Origin: Erythroxylum novogranatense
Taxonomy: Eukaryota > Streptophyta > Magnoliopsida > Malpighiales > Erythroxylaceae
Assembly (NCBI GenBank): GCA_029891385.1
Contig: CM057225.1
Span: 9,366,560 to 9,430,559, forward strand
Length of the DNA stretch: 64,000 bases
Direction: 5' to 3'
The notes under the pieces were generated by a model that did not search any database, was not told the DNA's origin, and was given only the letters and a program-made list of their open reading frames with translations. This document shows, piece by piece, positions 46,660 through 57,951 of this stretch. The position numbers and the translations under genes were made by a program. Positions within the stretch are counted from its first letter, which is position 1. Every line of letters starts with the position of its first letter.

Positions 46660-49108
46660 TCTATAAGAATTGTGAGCTCAGTATCGACGGTACTAGACTG
46701 GTAGTAGATCTACTACCTCTAGACCTTCAAGGATTGGATGTTATATGGGGGATGGACGCCATGGAGAGATACAAGGTGAAGCTAGACTGTAATTTGAAAT
46801 AAGTAGAGTTTGATCTGGGCAATGATCAGAAGATAGTCTTCAAGGGGGACAGGAAACTGCCAGTGTCGAGGATCATTTCGGCTATGTTAGCTGACAATAT
46901 GATGAGCCAAGGGTGTGAGGCCTTCTTGGCGCATGTAGTGGATCCAGAAGTGAATGTGGGCGATTAGAAGATTTTCAGGTTGTGAGGGAGTTTCTGATGT
47001 ATTTCGGAAGAATTACGGGGTTCTGCCGGTGAGGAAATTGAGTTGAAATTGACTTGATTCCGAACCGCGTAATCAGCATACCACCTATAGGATGGCTCCA
47101 GTTGAGTTGAGAGAACTCGAGGAGCAATTGCGAGAATTGTTGGAGAAGCGGTTCATCGGCCGAGTTCTTCACCTTGGGAGCTCGGTCTGTTTGTTAGGAA
47201 GAAGGATGGAACGTGGAGGATGTTCATAGACTACAGAAAGCTTAACAAGATGACGATTCAGAACAAGTATCCGTTGCCACGGATAGATGATTTATTTGAT
47301 CAGCTGCAGGGAGCAAGAGTCTTTTCGAAGATTGACTTAAGATCAGGTTACCATCAACTCCGAATCAGGGAGTCTGATGTAAACAAGACGGCTTTCAGGA
47401 CCCGCTATGGGCACTATGAGTTTAGGGTCATGCCATTCGGACTGACCAATGCTCCAGCTGCATTCATGGACCTTATGAATAGGGTTTTTCAGGAGTTCTT
47501 AGATCAGTTTGTCATAGTGTTCATAGATGACATTACGGTCTATTCAAGGATGAAGGAAGCATGAAAGCACCTCGAATAGTGTTGCAAAGATTAAGGAAAG
47601 AGAGCTATATGCCAAGTTCAAAGAAATGTGAATTTTGGCTGCGTGAGGTAGTTTTCCTTAGACATGTGATTTCCAGCAAAGGGATCCATGTTGATCCGAG
47701 AAAAGTAGAAGCAGTAGTGAATTGGCAAGAGCCTAGGGCAGTGAAAGAGGCAAGAAGCTTTCTAGGTTTGGCAGGTTATTATAGGAGATTCGTGGAAGGA
47801 TTCTCAATGATAGCTGCCCCTATGACTAAGCTGTTAAGAAAGAATCAGCAGTTTATATGGAGTGAGGAATGTCAGAAGAGCTTTGAGGAGCTCAAGAACA
47901 GATTGACAAGTGCTCCAGTATTGGTTTTGCCCAATGGAGACCAGGGGTATACGGTGTACAGTGATGTTTCGAGGAAGGGTTTAGGATGTGTGTTAATGCA
48001 GAATGACAAAGTGATAGCTTATGCTTCACGGCAGTTGAAGCCATATGAGTTGAATTATTCGACTCATGATCTGGAATTGGCAGCAGTGATTTTTGCCTTA
48101 AAGATGTGGAGACACTATCTGTATGGGGTTCAGACAAGGGTTTTCACGGATCACAAAAGCCTTAAGTACTTGCTAAGCCAGAAAGAATTGAATTTAAGGC
48201 AGAGACGATGGTTGGAATTGCTCAAGGACTATGACCTGATGATAGAGTATCATCCAGGCAAGGCGAATGTAGTGGCAGATGCTTTGAGCAGGAAGTCATC
48301 CATATCTTACGTGCAATCAGTTTACTTGCCTCTGTTGGAACAGATGGCCAAGTTGAAGATCGATTTAAGCGGGATGAATCGGATGGTATTTTTCTCAATT
48401 GAGGTGAGACCTATCCTTAGGGAGAAGGTCAAGGAGTTGCAGGAGCGGGATCGTAATTAAGTGTCGAGAGATGAAATTCAACATGGTAGCGATCGAAGTG
48501 CAAGTAAGGGATGATGGGCTAATGGTAGTCGGAAACAGGTTATGTATTCCGAATGATAAGGCAGTTAAGGATGAGATCATGGATGAGGCACACAATGTGC
48601 CTTATTCCATGCACTCAGGCAGCACCAAAATGTACAGAGATTTGAAGGAACATTTCTGGTGGAAAGGCATGAAGAGAGATGTAGCTGAATATGTGAGCAA
48701 GTGTTTAGTGTGTCAGCAAGTCAAGGCTGAACACCAAGCACCTTCAGGCATGTTGCAGCCATTGTCCATTCCTGAATGGAAGTGGCAAAGGATCACGATG
48801 GATTTTCTGATGGGTTTGCCTAGGACCAGCAAGAAGCATGATGCCATTTAGGTCATTGTTGATCGATTGACCAAGTCAGCCCATTTTCTGGCAATCAAGC
48901 AAACAGATTCATTACAAGTCTTAGCCAGGAAATATATTGATGAAGTGGTAAGGTTGCATGGAGTTCCGGATTCCATAGTATCCGACAGGGATCCTCGATT
49001 TACATCGAAATTTTGGAGAAGTTTGTAGGAAGCATTAGGAACTAAGCTGAATTTCAGTACGGTGTTTCATCCTCAGACGGATGGTCAATCGGAGAGGACA
49101 ATCCAGAC
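46652..49108 (+). repeat. Second copy of a 2.47-kb pol tandem duplication
   Basis: 46652 onward repeats 44180 onward nearly base for base (protease, RT, RNase H, integrase) until about 49108, where it passes into the integrase C-terminus missing from the first copy. The shared junction bases are tag (44180/46652; actctag at 49107). The copies are nearly identical, apart from a cluster of small deletions at about 46960-47210 in the second. Confidence 0.95.
47220..48460 (+). pseudogene. Chromovirus reverse transcriptase-RNase H, second copy
   Basis: Same domains as the first copy: [76 protein letters not shown] frameshift near 47560 splits it. The first RNase H acidic block reads SDVS here and NDAS in the first copy. 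Upstream, 46960-47220 is damaged by many one-base deletions, so protease and RT are not in frame. Confidence 0.92.
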
Positions 49109-49601
49109 TCTAGAAGGGATGCTTAGAGCATGTGTCATGGACTTCAGAGGAGCATGGGATGATCATTTGCCGTTGGTCGAATTTGCCTATAACAATTCGT
49201 ACCACTCGAGCATACAGATGGCTCCTTATGAAGCCCTATATGGAAGGAGATGCAGGACTCCCATATGCTGGGATGAAGAAGGTGAAAGGAAGCTAGTAGG
49301 ACCAGAATTGGTCCAGATGACAGTTGAGAAAGTGGATAAAATTAAGCAGCGACTTATGGCAGCCCAAGACAGAATGAAAAGCTATGCTGATGCTCATCGG
49401 AAAGAAATGGAATATGCAGTGGGTGACAAGGTGTTCCTCAAGACGTCTCCATGGAAGGGAGTTATGAGATTTGGTAAGAAGGGGAAGTTAAGTCCTCATT
49501 ATGTGGGTCCGTATGAAGTATTGGAGAGGATTGGGCGTTGGCCTCTGATTAGCATTGCCGTAATTATCCGATTCATAGCGTATTCCATGTTTCCATACTG
49601 A
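48471..49601 (+). pseudogene. Chromovirus integrase, second copy with C-terminal domain
   Basis: Repeats the zinc-binding and core blocks, then continues beyond the duplication into LEGMLRACVMDFRGAWDDHL, APYEALYGRRCRTPICW and the GPY/F-type end GKLSPHYVGPYEVLERIG. TAG stops at 48849 (TGG in the first copy) and at about 49027 (CAG in the first copy), and a frame loss at about 49535 (RWPLISIAV instead of the family's Ala-Tyr-Arg-Leu type ending), inactivate it. Confidence 0.9.
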
Positions 49602-49649
49602 GGAGGTACAGATCAGATCCTTCTCACATCATTCAGACCTCAGAAGTTC

Positions 49650-49860
49650 AGCTGAGTGATGATTTGAGCTATGAAGAGATGCCTGTGGCAATTCTGGACA
49701 GCAAGGATAAGATCCTCAGGAACAAGACAATTAAGCTAGTCAAAGTCCTGTGGAGGAATCATGCAGTTAAAGAGGCGACGTGGGAACCTTTGGATGCAAT
49801 GCAGGAGCAGTATCCACACCTCTTCAATGAACCAGGTAAGAATTTTCGAGGACGAAATTT
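49650..49860 (+). pseudogene. Chromodomain at the integrase C-terminus
   Basis: LSYEEMPVAILDSKDKILRN, then KVLWRNHAVKEATWEPLDAM and the ending YPHLF match the chromodomain that defines chromoviruses and is thought to steer integration to heterochromatin. The aromatic residue of EATWEP is conserved. It is in a different frame from the integrase end because of the break near 49535. Confidence 0.9.
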
Positions 49861-49863
49861 CTT

Positions 49864-49877
49864 AAGGGGGGGAGAAA
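49864..49877 (+). promoter_or_regulatory. Polypurine tract
   Basis: aaggggggggagaaa-type purine run immediately before the 3' LTR start (tgttagccca at 49878). Confidence 0.9.
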
Positions 49878-51384
49878 TGTTAGCCCAAAATTTTTTTTTT
49901 AATGTTAAGCATGATTAAATTAATTAAGCAAGTTAAGTTAGCATAAATTGAATTGAGATTTATTTAACATGTGATAGCATTAAAGGGGTTAAGTGATGAG
50001 TTAATGAAATTAAATGAGTTAGGTAATAAATGAATGTGATTAAATGAGTTAATTGGGCCTTGGGCCCAAATGAATAAAGAAAGAAGAGAGGATATATATA
50101 TGAAATGGGTTTAAATGAAGAAGTGGGCTTGAGTAGGTTAAAGAAGGAAGGAAGAAGGAAAGAAGAGTAAGTGATTTGGGCTTTAAGTTAATGGGCTTAA
50201 GTAAATGAAGAGGAGTATAAAGAAGAAGAATTAAATGAGTTGTAGGAGAAGAAGAAGTTTACGAAAATTTAAAGGGAGAGAGGGGGAGAGTTCGTGCAAG
50301 GGAGAAAGAAGAAGGAGAAAAGAAGAGTTCTTGGTTAGGGTTGATTTTTCCAAGAGATTTAGAGAGTGTTTGAAGAAAGTGCAAGAAGAAAAAGTGAAGA
50401 GGAGAAGCTAAGCTATCTTTTGAGCCAAGAAACTCTTGGGTTGAGTCAAGATCTAAGGTAAGTTATGTTTCAAGAGTTGGTTTTTAGATGGGTTTTGGTG
50501 TAGAAGGTTTAAGAATCAAGTGGGTTTAGTGATTCTTAAGCTAATTTCATGAAAGAGGTTTTATGGAATTTCAATTGGATTTGTGTTGAATTTGGGTTTT
50601 GTTTCTCTTGAATTAGAGCAAGAGAGAGGAGAAGAGCAAGTGGAGGAGCTCCATTAGCAAGGATTTAACAAGTCTAAAAGGTGGGTTTCATATTTATCTT
50701 TATGTATATAAGCTATAAATGTAAATTAATGCATGACATTAATGAGTTTCAACAACTTGAAAGTTGTATTAAATGCTTGTGTTAGTTGTGGTTAGATGAC
50801 ATTAATCATGAGTTAGGTGTAAATGAAAATAATACATGTTGATGATTTGATGATGGTTGAGTTAGTATTGAATGAAATAGCTTAAATGAGTATGAATGCA
50901 CAATATGACTTATGCATGAAATGTACGAAATGAAATATGCATGAAAGAGAAGATTTTCAAGAAAACAATGAATTTGACAAGAACAATTCAATTTCTTGTA
51001 TGATACATGATTGTTATGTTATGTGGGTAAGGTATTGTCCTAAGAACTGTCACGTGCACGTCGACCATGAAAAGCCTTCGCCCGGCTGCCCGATTGTGGC
51101 ATAGGATGATCCAACATTTTGGACTCCTCAAGATTTGCCCATATAGGCTCATTAAATGAGACTATATGGTTGCCAAGAATAAGGACTTACCGAGTCATTT
51201 GATGTGTTTCATATGTGATTACATGAAAATGCAAGAATTATGAATGTTTGAATGGTGAGAAATTATGCTTATGTATTGATGAAAATTGCATGATGCATGT
51301 ATTTAGACTTTATTGAAAGATTGTTAAATGTATGGATAATTAAATGGATATGCTTGATATATAAATATAAATGTGTTACCCATG

Positions 51385-51396
51385 GAGCGAAAGCTC
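51385..51396 (+). promoter_or_regulatory. LTR hairpin gagc-gaaa-gctc (3' LTR)
   Basis: Unchanged copy of the hairpin at 40657-40668 while the base just 5' of the stem context has changed (cacgg to catgg). Confidence 0.6.
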
Positions 51397-52289
51397 ACCC
51401 CCCTCAAATTCTCCAGGAAATGAGCAGGATCCCGAGGAGCAAGCTTAAAGGCATTTACTCCAAGATTTTCTTTTGGTTTTGTATTTGAAATGATTTTTGT
51501 AAAACAATGCTTTAGATGCATTTTGAGCAAATGATGTTTTTGGAAAGTTTGTATTTTTGGGATATGATGGAGTGGCTTGAAATGCCCTCTAAAGCTTTGT
51601 AATAACTTATGATTTCATATGAATGCAAGAATGTTCAGTTATAATGTATTTTGAGAAATCCATGTATGTTTAAGACAATTGCATCATTGTTATAGTTTAG
51701 ACATGATTAGATGATTAAGAGTGTGGTTGTTGCTTTAAATGGTATTGGGAGATACCTTAGAATTGAAACATGTTGATTGAGGTTGAGTATTGAGTTTCAT
51801 GCAGGTTGTAGCCTTAGATTGAAGATTTGGGTTAGGAATAAAATAGGGGAGGTGCTGTCCAATTTTCCCAAAAAAATTGTGCAGCAACTTCCATTTGATT
51901 TTAGACCGGTTTAATGTTTGAATTGAATTGAGAGATCTTCTTGACAATTGTAGTAGAAGTTTAGAGCTTTACAAGGGTATATCGTTTGTCTCATTTAGAG
52001 TTAGGGTTAAAAAGTTATGAGGATTAGAACACATTCAGTTACTGTTCATGTTGCACATTGTACTGTTACATTGGTTAATGGCATGACAGTGCATTTGATT
52101 GAGTTTTTGCCTCCTTTAATGATGGAATTAGCATTTGCGTCCTTCATGAGATTTGTATTTTATCTCGTTATCTTTTCATGAAGGTATAGTATGCACATAT
52201 TGGAGCTAGGGGTAAGAAGTTATGAGTGTTGGAAGACAATAGTTTCAAGTGGTTTTGAAATGAGAGAGTTAGAAGTTTTGTAAAATGGC

Positions 52290-52450
52290 GTGTCTGTTAA
52301 ACAGACACGAATGTACGTTAAACGGACAGCCTCGGGTGCCAAAACACCCCTTCCCCTGCCCATGTCCTTTAAACGGACTTCCATGTCCGTTTAACGGACA
52401 TTTGCGAACCAATTAGAACACCTTCACCCGAATGTGTCCGTTAAACTACA
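52290..52450. repeat. Palindrome cluster in the 3' LTR
   Basis: A perfect copy near 52383; degraded tgtctgttaaacagaca (itself a palindrome, with compensating changes) near 52293; half-copies near 52312 and 52436. Confidence 0.85.
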
Positions 52451-53222
52451 GGAAAAATGGAATTTTAGACAATCTTAGAGGCCGAATTTGGTTTTGTGGT
52501 CTTCATACGAGTTGTAAATCTAGATGTCTACTTTCATATAGTGAAAGAAAGAATACATTTGGAACTCTAGATTAAAAGTTATGGCAATCGCGCCAAAAGA
52601 GTTTCATTTCGATTTTGGAAGTGAGCATGGTCTATTGTTTTGGGCATAAATCCCTCATACGACCTCCAAATGAGGTGAGGCTTGAACCATTGGATTTATA
52701 AGATATATATCCTTCACTCCATAAAATTTGGTATCAATTGGAGTCAAATTGAGAAATTTTGCATTAAAAGAAGTGAGAGGCCAGTTAAGAGAGCATGTTT
52801 CGGGCATGAACTCTTTTAGGTTTTTGGAGTGTATCTTGAGTTATATAACTCCGATTTGGGTGATTCTTGCCTCTATGCGAACGTGAGGCTTTAAGCTATA
52901 TTTCATATGAACAAACCAATATGTGATTATGATGTTTAAGTAGTGTGCGCTCACCACGAATGTAGAGTTACAGTTAAGAACCCTGCAAGATTTTAAGCAC
53001 AAGGCTTCAGGACTATGAAAGTTGGGCTCTGGGATATCAGAGCAAGAGAGTAAGTGGTAAGTTATGTGTAGTTGGGTCTCGGATCCAACAGTTGGGGTCC
53101 GGTCTACGGATCGGGTTCCGACATCTGTGGTATCAGAGCAAGTGTCTCGGGGATGGGCTCCACCCGGGCTCACATCCCGGGACAGTTGGGGTCCGGTCTA
53201 CGGATCGGGTTCCGACACTTAC

Positions 53223-54100
53223 CTTATTAGATGATTTAACCGAAAGGATCCTACTAATTTGAAGGGCATATATCAGCTCTATGATTACTGAAAGATTTTT
53301 AACAAAGATGATATCGAGATTATTCATATTTAAATCAATCCAGTTGGTTAAAGACATAAGTGAAGCAATGGCTAGTTGAAGAAATTCACTATTTAAAGAA
53401 GAGCAACAACACTTTTGAAGTTACGAATACAATCAAACTTTTGAAACGTTTGAACAAGATTCATATTCTTAAGACTTATATCATTCATATCAAGCCTTAG
53501 AAAGTGAAATCACTATATCAAGAGAGAAATTGTTATTTTTTTTTAAAGCTTTTAGAAGCTTGTTATACACTTAGAGTATGGAAGGCTAGAGAACCTTAAA
53601 AAATATGCACTCGTGATCTTGGAAAGACTTGTTAAATTTAATAGTCGGATTCTTATAGTGAACAAATTGGATACTTGGAGACTGTACATAGGGTTGGCTT
53701 GTAAACCGAACTAGCATAAATCAATTGTGTCATTCTTCTCCCCCTTTTAAAATTTCACTTATATTGTGTGTGTGTTCTTTTTAGTAAGAGGCTCCTTCAC
53801 TTTTATAAGAGGCTCCTTCTATTTTCAACTTGCAAAAGGTTCATTTCAGTTTTAATAGACGCCTTATTTTTTTAAATTGCTTTAACATGATTCATCATTC
53901 TGTAGGCTCCTTTCGTTTAAACAAGGTCCTATCCTACAAAATAATCCTATCTCTTAATAGGCTCCTATAGTTTAAAAGGCTTTATTGTCTGAAAAGCTCC
54001 TACTGTTTTTATTCGTTAAATGCTAAAGCAAAACATCATCTAATCTGTGCATTATCTCCAAAAGAAGATAGTATGTATAAATTATAGACGTTGTTCAATG
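53223..54100 (+). mobile_element. Right part of the split Copia-type LTR
   Basis: Continues 39148. It has U5-like sequence (gtgtcattcttctcccc near 53740) and then a series of aggctcct motifs. No coding sequence. The end is not defined. Confidence 0.4.
53785..54000 (+). repeat. Dispersed aggctcct motif
   Basis: aggctcct occurs near 53787, 53808, 53905 and 53957, and as aagctcct near 53989, each followed by t-rich sequence (ttcactttt, ttctatttt, ttcgttt, atagttt, actgttt). Confidence 0.7.
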
Positions 54101-55365
54101 ACTGCTCAATGGTTAAATGAAAAGAAAACAAAATTTTATTCATACTAAATGCTAAGATTTTGGCTAAGTTCTTTGTCATAAAATTTGTAGAAAAAGGTGG
54201 TAAGTTATGGATTTACTTAGTAGGTTTTAAGAACACTTCAGGGATCTCCCTCATAGCTAAGTAAGTCAATAAAGTTTTCTCGACACCGTAGACTTAGGAT
54301 TAGTAAAGGAAAAGCATCAAACACGTGAGGGTGGTTAATGATAAACGACAAACTGCGAGTATATCTTTAAATTGATTTTATAAAGATGATTTCTACCTTG
54401 CTATGAAAAGTATGTTTATGAATAACTTCATTGGTGCTACTACTTTAATTTAAAAGTCAACTTTCATGGGGTTTACATATGCTTTGATTTGGCATTGAAT
54501 TGAGAGTTGTATAAATTTGAAAGCCAATTTTATTTGCACATGTTTTGATTTAGCATTGAATTAAGATTTGGATGCACTTGGAAGCCAATGAGATGTATAC
54601 ATGCTTTGAGTTGGCATTGAATTGAAATTTGCATGTGCTTTAAATTAGCATGGAAATGGACTTTGAACATGAATTTAATTGTTGTTGAAATGAGGCGGGC
54701 TCATTTATTAATTATGATTTAGCCTATAGTACGTCGTTAGGTCTTTATACATACGATTATATCTATCAGAGTACATCCTAACATGCATGGTAGTGTTTGA
54801 GGGCGTCTGTCACTAATATGGGTGGTGATGTGTCTATCATTATAGCCTATGAGTCGCCTTTTACACGTATGGGGTATATATTGTGGTAGTATTGTTATAG
54901 GTAAGTGATGCAGAACCAGCTCTATAACTACTAATTTATGATTGAATATGCTTTACAGGGATTTTGAAAATTTTGGTTTTATGAAAATGCAATTATTATG
55001 TTGCTGAAATTTTTAAATAAAGCTTCGAAATTTTTTCTAAGGCTTCCTTTGAAAATCTCCACTACTTATACTTCTAGTATAAACAAGCTTGAAATCTAAA
55101 ATCCCTAACTCTTATGTCACGAGTACGACTAAGTGCACAGAGTTACACCATAACTTAACTTTCAACAATTTTTTAACTGGAAGGAGTTAAACTAAATAAG
55201 ATTAAGCAGAGACAGTCCGTCAGCTCACATATGTCATCTTATAGTTTTGTACGAGCGTCAGCATCTTTGGTTACTCGTCAGGTCTTATCTACTAACTTAT
55301 TTCATCCGCATGTTTAAGAAATTATTTACCATCTTCACTAACTTCGTCTAGCATAGCCAGATTAC
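54101..55365. other. Intergenic or unclassified repeat DNA
   Basis: No coding similarity. Contains a 61-bp tandem repeat (54479-54660). Sequence near 54740-54890 (gagtcgccttttacacg, tatggggtatatattgtgg) resembles phrases of gypsy LTRs, but no boundaries were found. Confidence 0.5.
54479..54660. repeat. 61-bp tandem repeat, three units
   Basis: atg(c/t)tttga.tt(g/a)gcattgaatt begins at 54479, 54540 and 54601, giving an exact 61-base period. Units differ by substitutions only, and the third is cut short. Confidence 0.85.
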
Positions 55366-55747
55366 GCTATTTGGATAATGGTTGACCCAAGTTTAATTTT
55401 TATTAGTAGATTCTACACTTTATTTATATTAAAAATTTAATATAGTATCAAAGTAGGTTTGATCTAAATTATTAATTTTCCGGTTATCCGTCTAGATGTT
55501 TAGTCTCAACGATCCAATCCGGTTACCACTACGTATATTTCAAGTGATAACTGGATGTCTAGTTTCAGTTGCATTTGAGGAGGAGTGTTAGAGTATCCCA
55601 TATTGACTAAACATAAAAATGTTAAAGGGATTATAAGTAGTAAGGGTTAACTATTCAAACAACTAGTTCTAGTTATTTGAACAATGGTTGGCTCAAGCTC
55701 AATTCTTATTAGTGAACTCTACAGTCTACCTATATTAAAAATTCAAT
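55366..55747 (+). mobile_element. TRIM element, 5'-truncated
   Basis: A direct repeat, tatttg(g/a)a(t/c)aatggttg(a/g)c to tatattaaaaatt(t/c)aat, occurs at 55370-55443 and 55666-55747. Between the copies are a PBS-like tagtatcaaagtaggtt (55444 on), about 140 bp of non-coding DNA, a purine tract gaggaggag and a fresh LTR start tgttagagtatccc (55588). This is the architecture of terminal-repeat retrotransposons in miniature. The left LTR lacks its 5' part. Confidence 0.75.
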
Positions 55748-55928
55748 AATTAAAACTTCAAAATATTAAAAAAGAAGGATCCAAGATGATGGTCATGAGT
55801 ACTAGCTTGACGCAAGAAATTTATTATAAACGAAGAAATGGAAATAGAATGACGAAAGCGAGAAGGGTTCAAGGACCATGCAAAACAAGCCTCGGTTGAT
55901 TTATTCAAGCCAACTAGAATTTGGTTTT

Positions 55929-57951
55929 TGATGGCGTGTCAAACCAGCCAAAATAAATTCCTACTCTATAACACTTAAGTGAGTAAAGTGGTGAATAGGG
56001 TGGAACCACAGAGACCAATGTAGTAATTATTTATTTGTGTAAAATCAAAAATAAAAATAAAATAGATGAAAATAAAAATAAAAATAATGAAATTAATTTG
56101 ATTTGGGAATGATTGATTTTAGAACACGAAATTAGAGCACGAAATCGCGTCGAAGGAATTTAAAAATAAAGATTGAAAGCAATATAAAGAAAAGCCTAGC
56201 CAAGGTACTCTCCCGTTTGATATTGTAATTCGATCATAGATTCAAAAATATAAATTTCGTTCATTCTTATGGACAAAGTTATAGCAGACAGTGAACAACA
56301 CATATCAACCAATCCATTCGTAATTATTCGATAACCCTGAGTAAAGCTCCGCAAATTATTACTCTAACCAATTAGACTATTCCCGAGTAAAGCTCCGCAG
56401 AATATAATCTATGGCAGCACTAGGCTCTAATGGACCTTTGTCTTAGCCAACAGAAACCGAAAAGCCGCAATCTATTTAGACCAAATTATTTAATCTCACT
56501 AATTTCTTAATTGAAATTAATTTGTCACTTTGATAGACAGTAATCACGGATTAACTAATCTATTCGGCAATTTATCACCAAGTCGATCAATTAACAGGCC
56601 TCATTAATCAACAAACACGGCAATAATAAATCAATTAAAGCGCAGAGATCAAATAAACATAAGAAATAAACGAAACAATTAAACCACGAGAGTCTCACAA
56701 ATTACATGAATCAAACATAAAGTACCTTGTCAAAATTAAAAAGATTAGCCACACATAATGCTAGTCTCTATCTATTATAGCTGAAATTGACAAATTAATG
56801 TTGGAGTTCAACCTTCACTGTTACCGAATGAACTAGCTTCAACTCCTGAAATACACTTCAACGTTGGTTACCGCCTGTAGCAAAAACACTTTCAATCCCT
56901 CGCCCTTAAAGCTCTGCCGCTGCCATCTATTCTTCTTTTATGTGAGAAAAATATCAAATCTTCTCTCCAAAGCTGATGTCGCCGTCCACCTTGCTTTTGT
57001 GTGATTTTCCCCTAATTAAAAACACTTCCGCCGCACTCCTCACTTCTCTCCCAGCGCTGCACTGTTCACTCTCCTCACTATAGCTGATTGAAGTGACAAA
57101 TAAGGGTCACCTCCTCTCTACTAACCACGTCTCTACCTTTCTTTTGTCCTTTTCTCAATCTAGGTTCTTCTCCTCCAAAAGCTACCCCCGTCCCTCTCTA
57201 GAGCTCCCTTCTTTGAGTGATAATATTCTCCTCTCTAAGTTGCCGTCAACACACCTTACTCCCTAGGTTTTTTTTCCTTTTAAAAACCTCATGTCCTTTA
57301 ATTCCTCGCCAGCCCCTCTGTTTGCAACACGCTGCGTTTTTAATTCCAATGCTCAACACACGCTGTCGTTTCCTCTTGTTGCTTCTCTACTGTGGCATAT
57401 ATTGATTGGACAATTAAAATTGCAACTTAAATCCTTCACGCTGGCCCTCCTCTCTTGTTGTGCGTCTACTGTTCTGTAGATGGGACAATTAAGGGTCTCA
57501 ATCACTTAAACCCTTAAAACATTCTGCGTGCTCTTGGCTTTATTGTTGCTATTCGTGGCTCCCGTTTCCAATTCAAAACTTAAACGTTGTTATCCTTATG
57601 CTTATGGACTTATTTATGTCAGTTTTCACAAATTTACTACTCTCAAATGACAGCTCCAAACATTCTGAAACTTGGTGAAAACATTCTTCAATGACTCAAG
57701 ATTATGCCTGCCAAATCTTAGAATTTTCTAATATACCAATCCCGAGATAAAAATTCCCAAAGGTCCAAAGGTCAAATCTGCCGAAAACTGAAAAATAGTG
57801 TTAATTTCAACCTATTAAGGACTTTTTGTATTTTATGTGTCTAAAGCTCTAATAATTATGAAACATGATAAATAGGCCATAGATATCCATAAAACACATG
57901 CAAGATACTAAATATAAGATCCTAAAAAAATATAAAAATATGATTGCATCA
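55929..57951 (-). mobile_element. Athila 3' LTR, about 2.02 kb
   Basis: On the minus strand it begins TGATGCAATCATA at 57951, right after the PPT, and ends GACACGCCATCA at 55929. Termini TGAT and ATCA agree with the other Athila LTR end at 9152. It has no convincing coding content. Confidence 0.75.

Larger units (their letters stand above)
39149..53217 (+). mobile_element. Complete Tekay/Del-type chromovirus (Ty3-gypsy), 14.07 kb
   Basis: It has two LTRs (39149-42495 and 49878-53217), a PBS for initiator-Met tRNA, gag, protease, RT, RNase H, integrase, a C-terminal chromodomain and a polypurine tract. The target duplication is cttac at 39144-39148 and 53218-53222. The LTRs differ by roughly 2 percent in the first 200 bases compared by eye, so insertion is fairly recent. 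The interior carries a tandem duplication (44180-46651 and 46652-about 49108). Gag and pol contain frameshifts and stops, several of them TGG to TAG or CAG to TAG as expected from deamination of methylated cytosine. It is not autonomous. Confidence 0.95.
49878..53217 (+). repeat. Chromovirus 3' LTR, 3340 bp
   Basis: Collinear with the 5' LTR. Notable differences lie in the palindrome cluster (52290-52450), where a stretch present at about 41700-41727 is missing and an extra degraded unit near 52300 is present. It ends gggttccgaca, followed by the target duplication cttac. Confidence 0.95.

Noticed and set aside
57217..57479. Leu/Cys-rich frames in the Athila LTR
   Set aside because: Short, overlapping each other, in a CT-rich part of an LTR.
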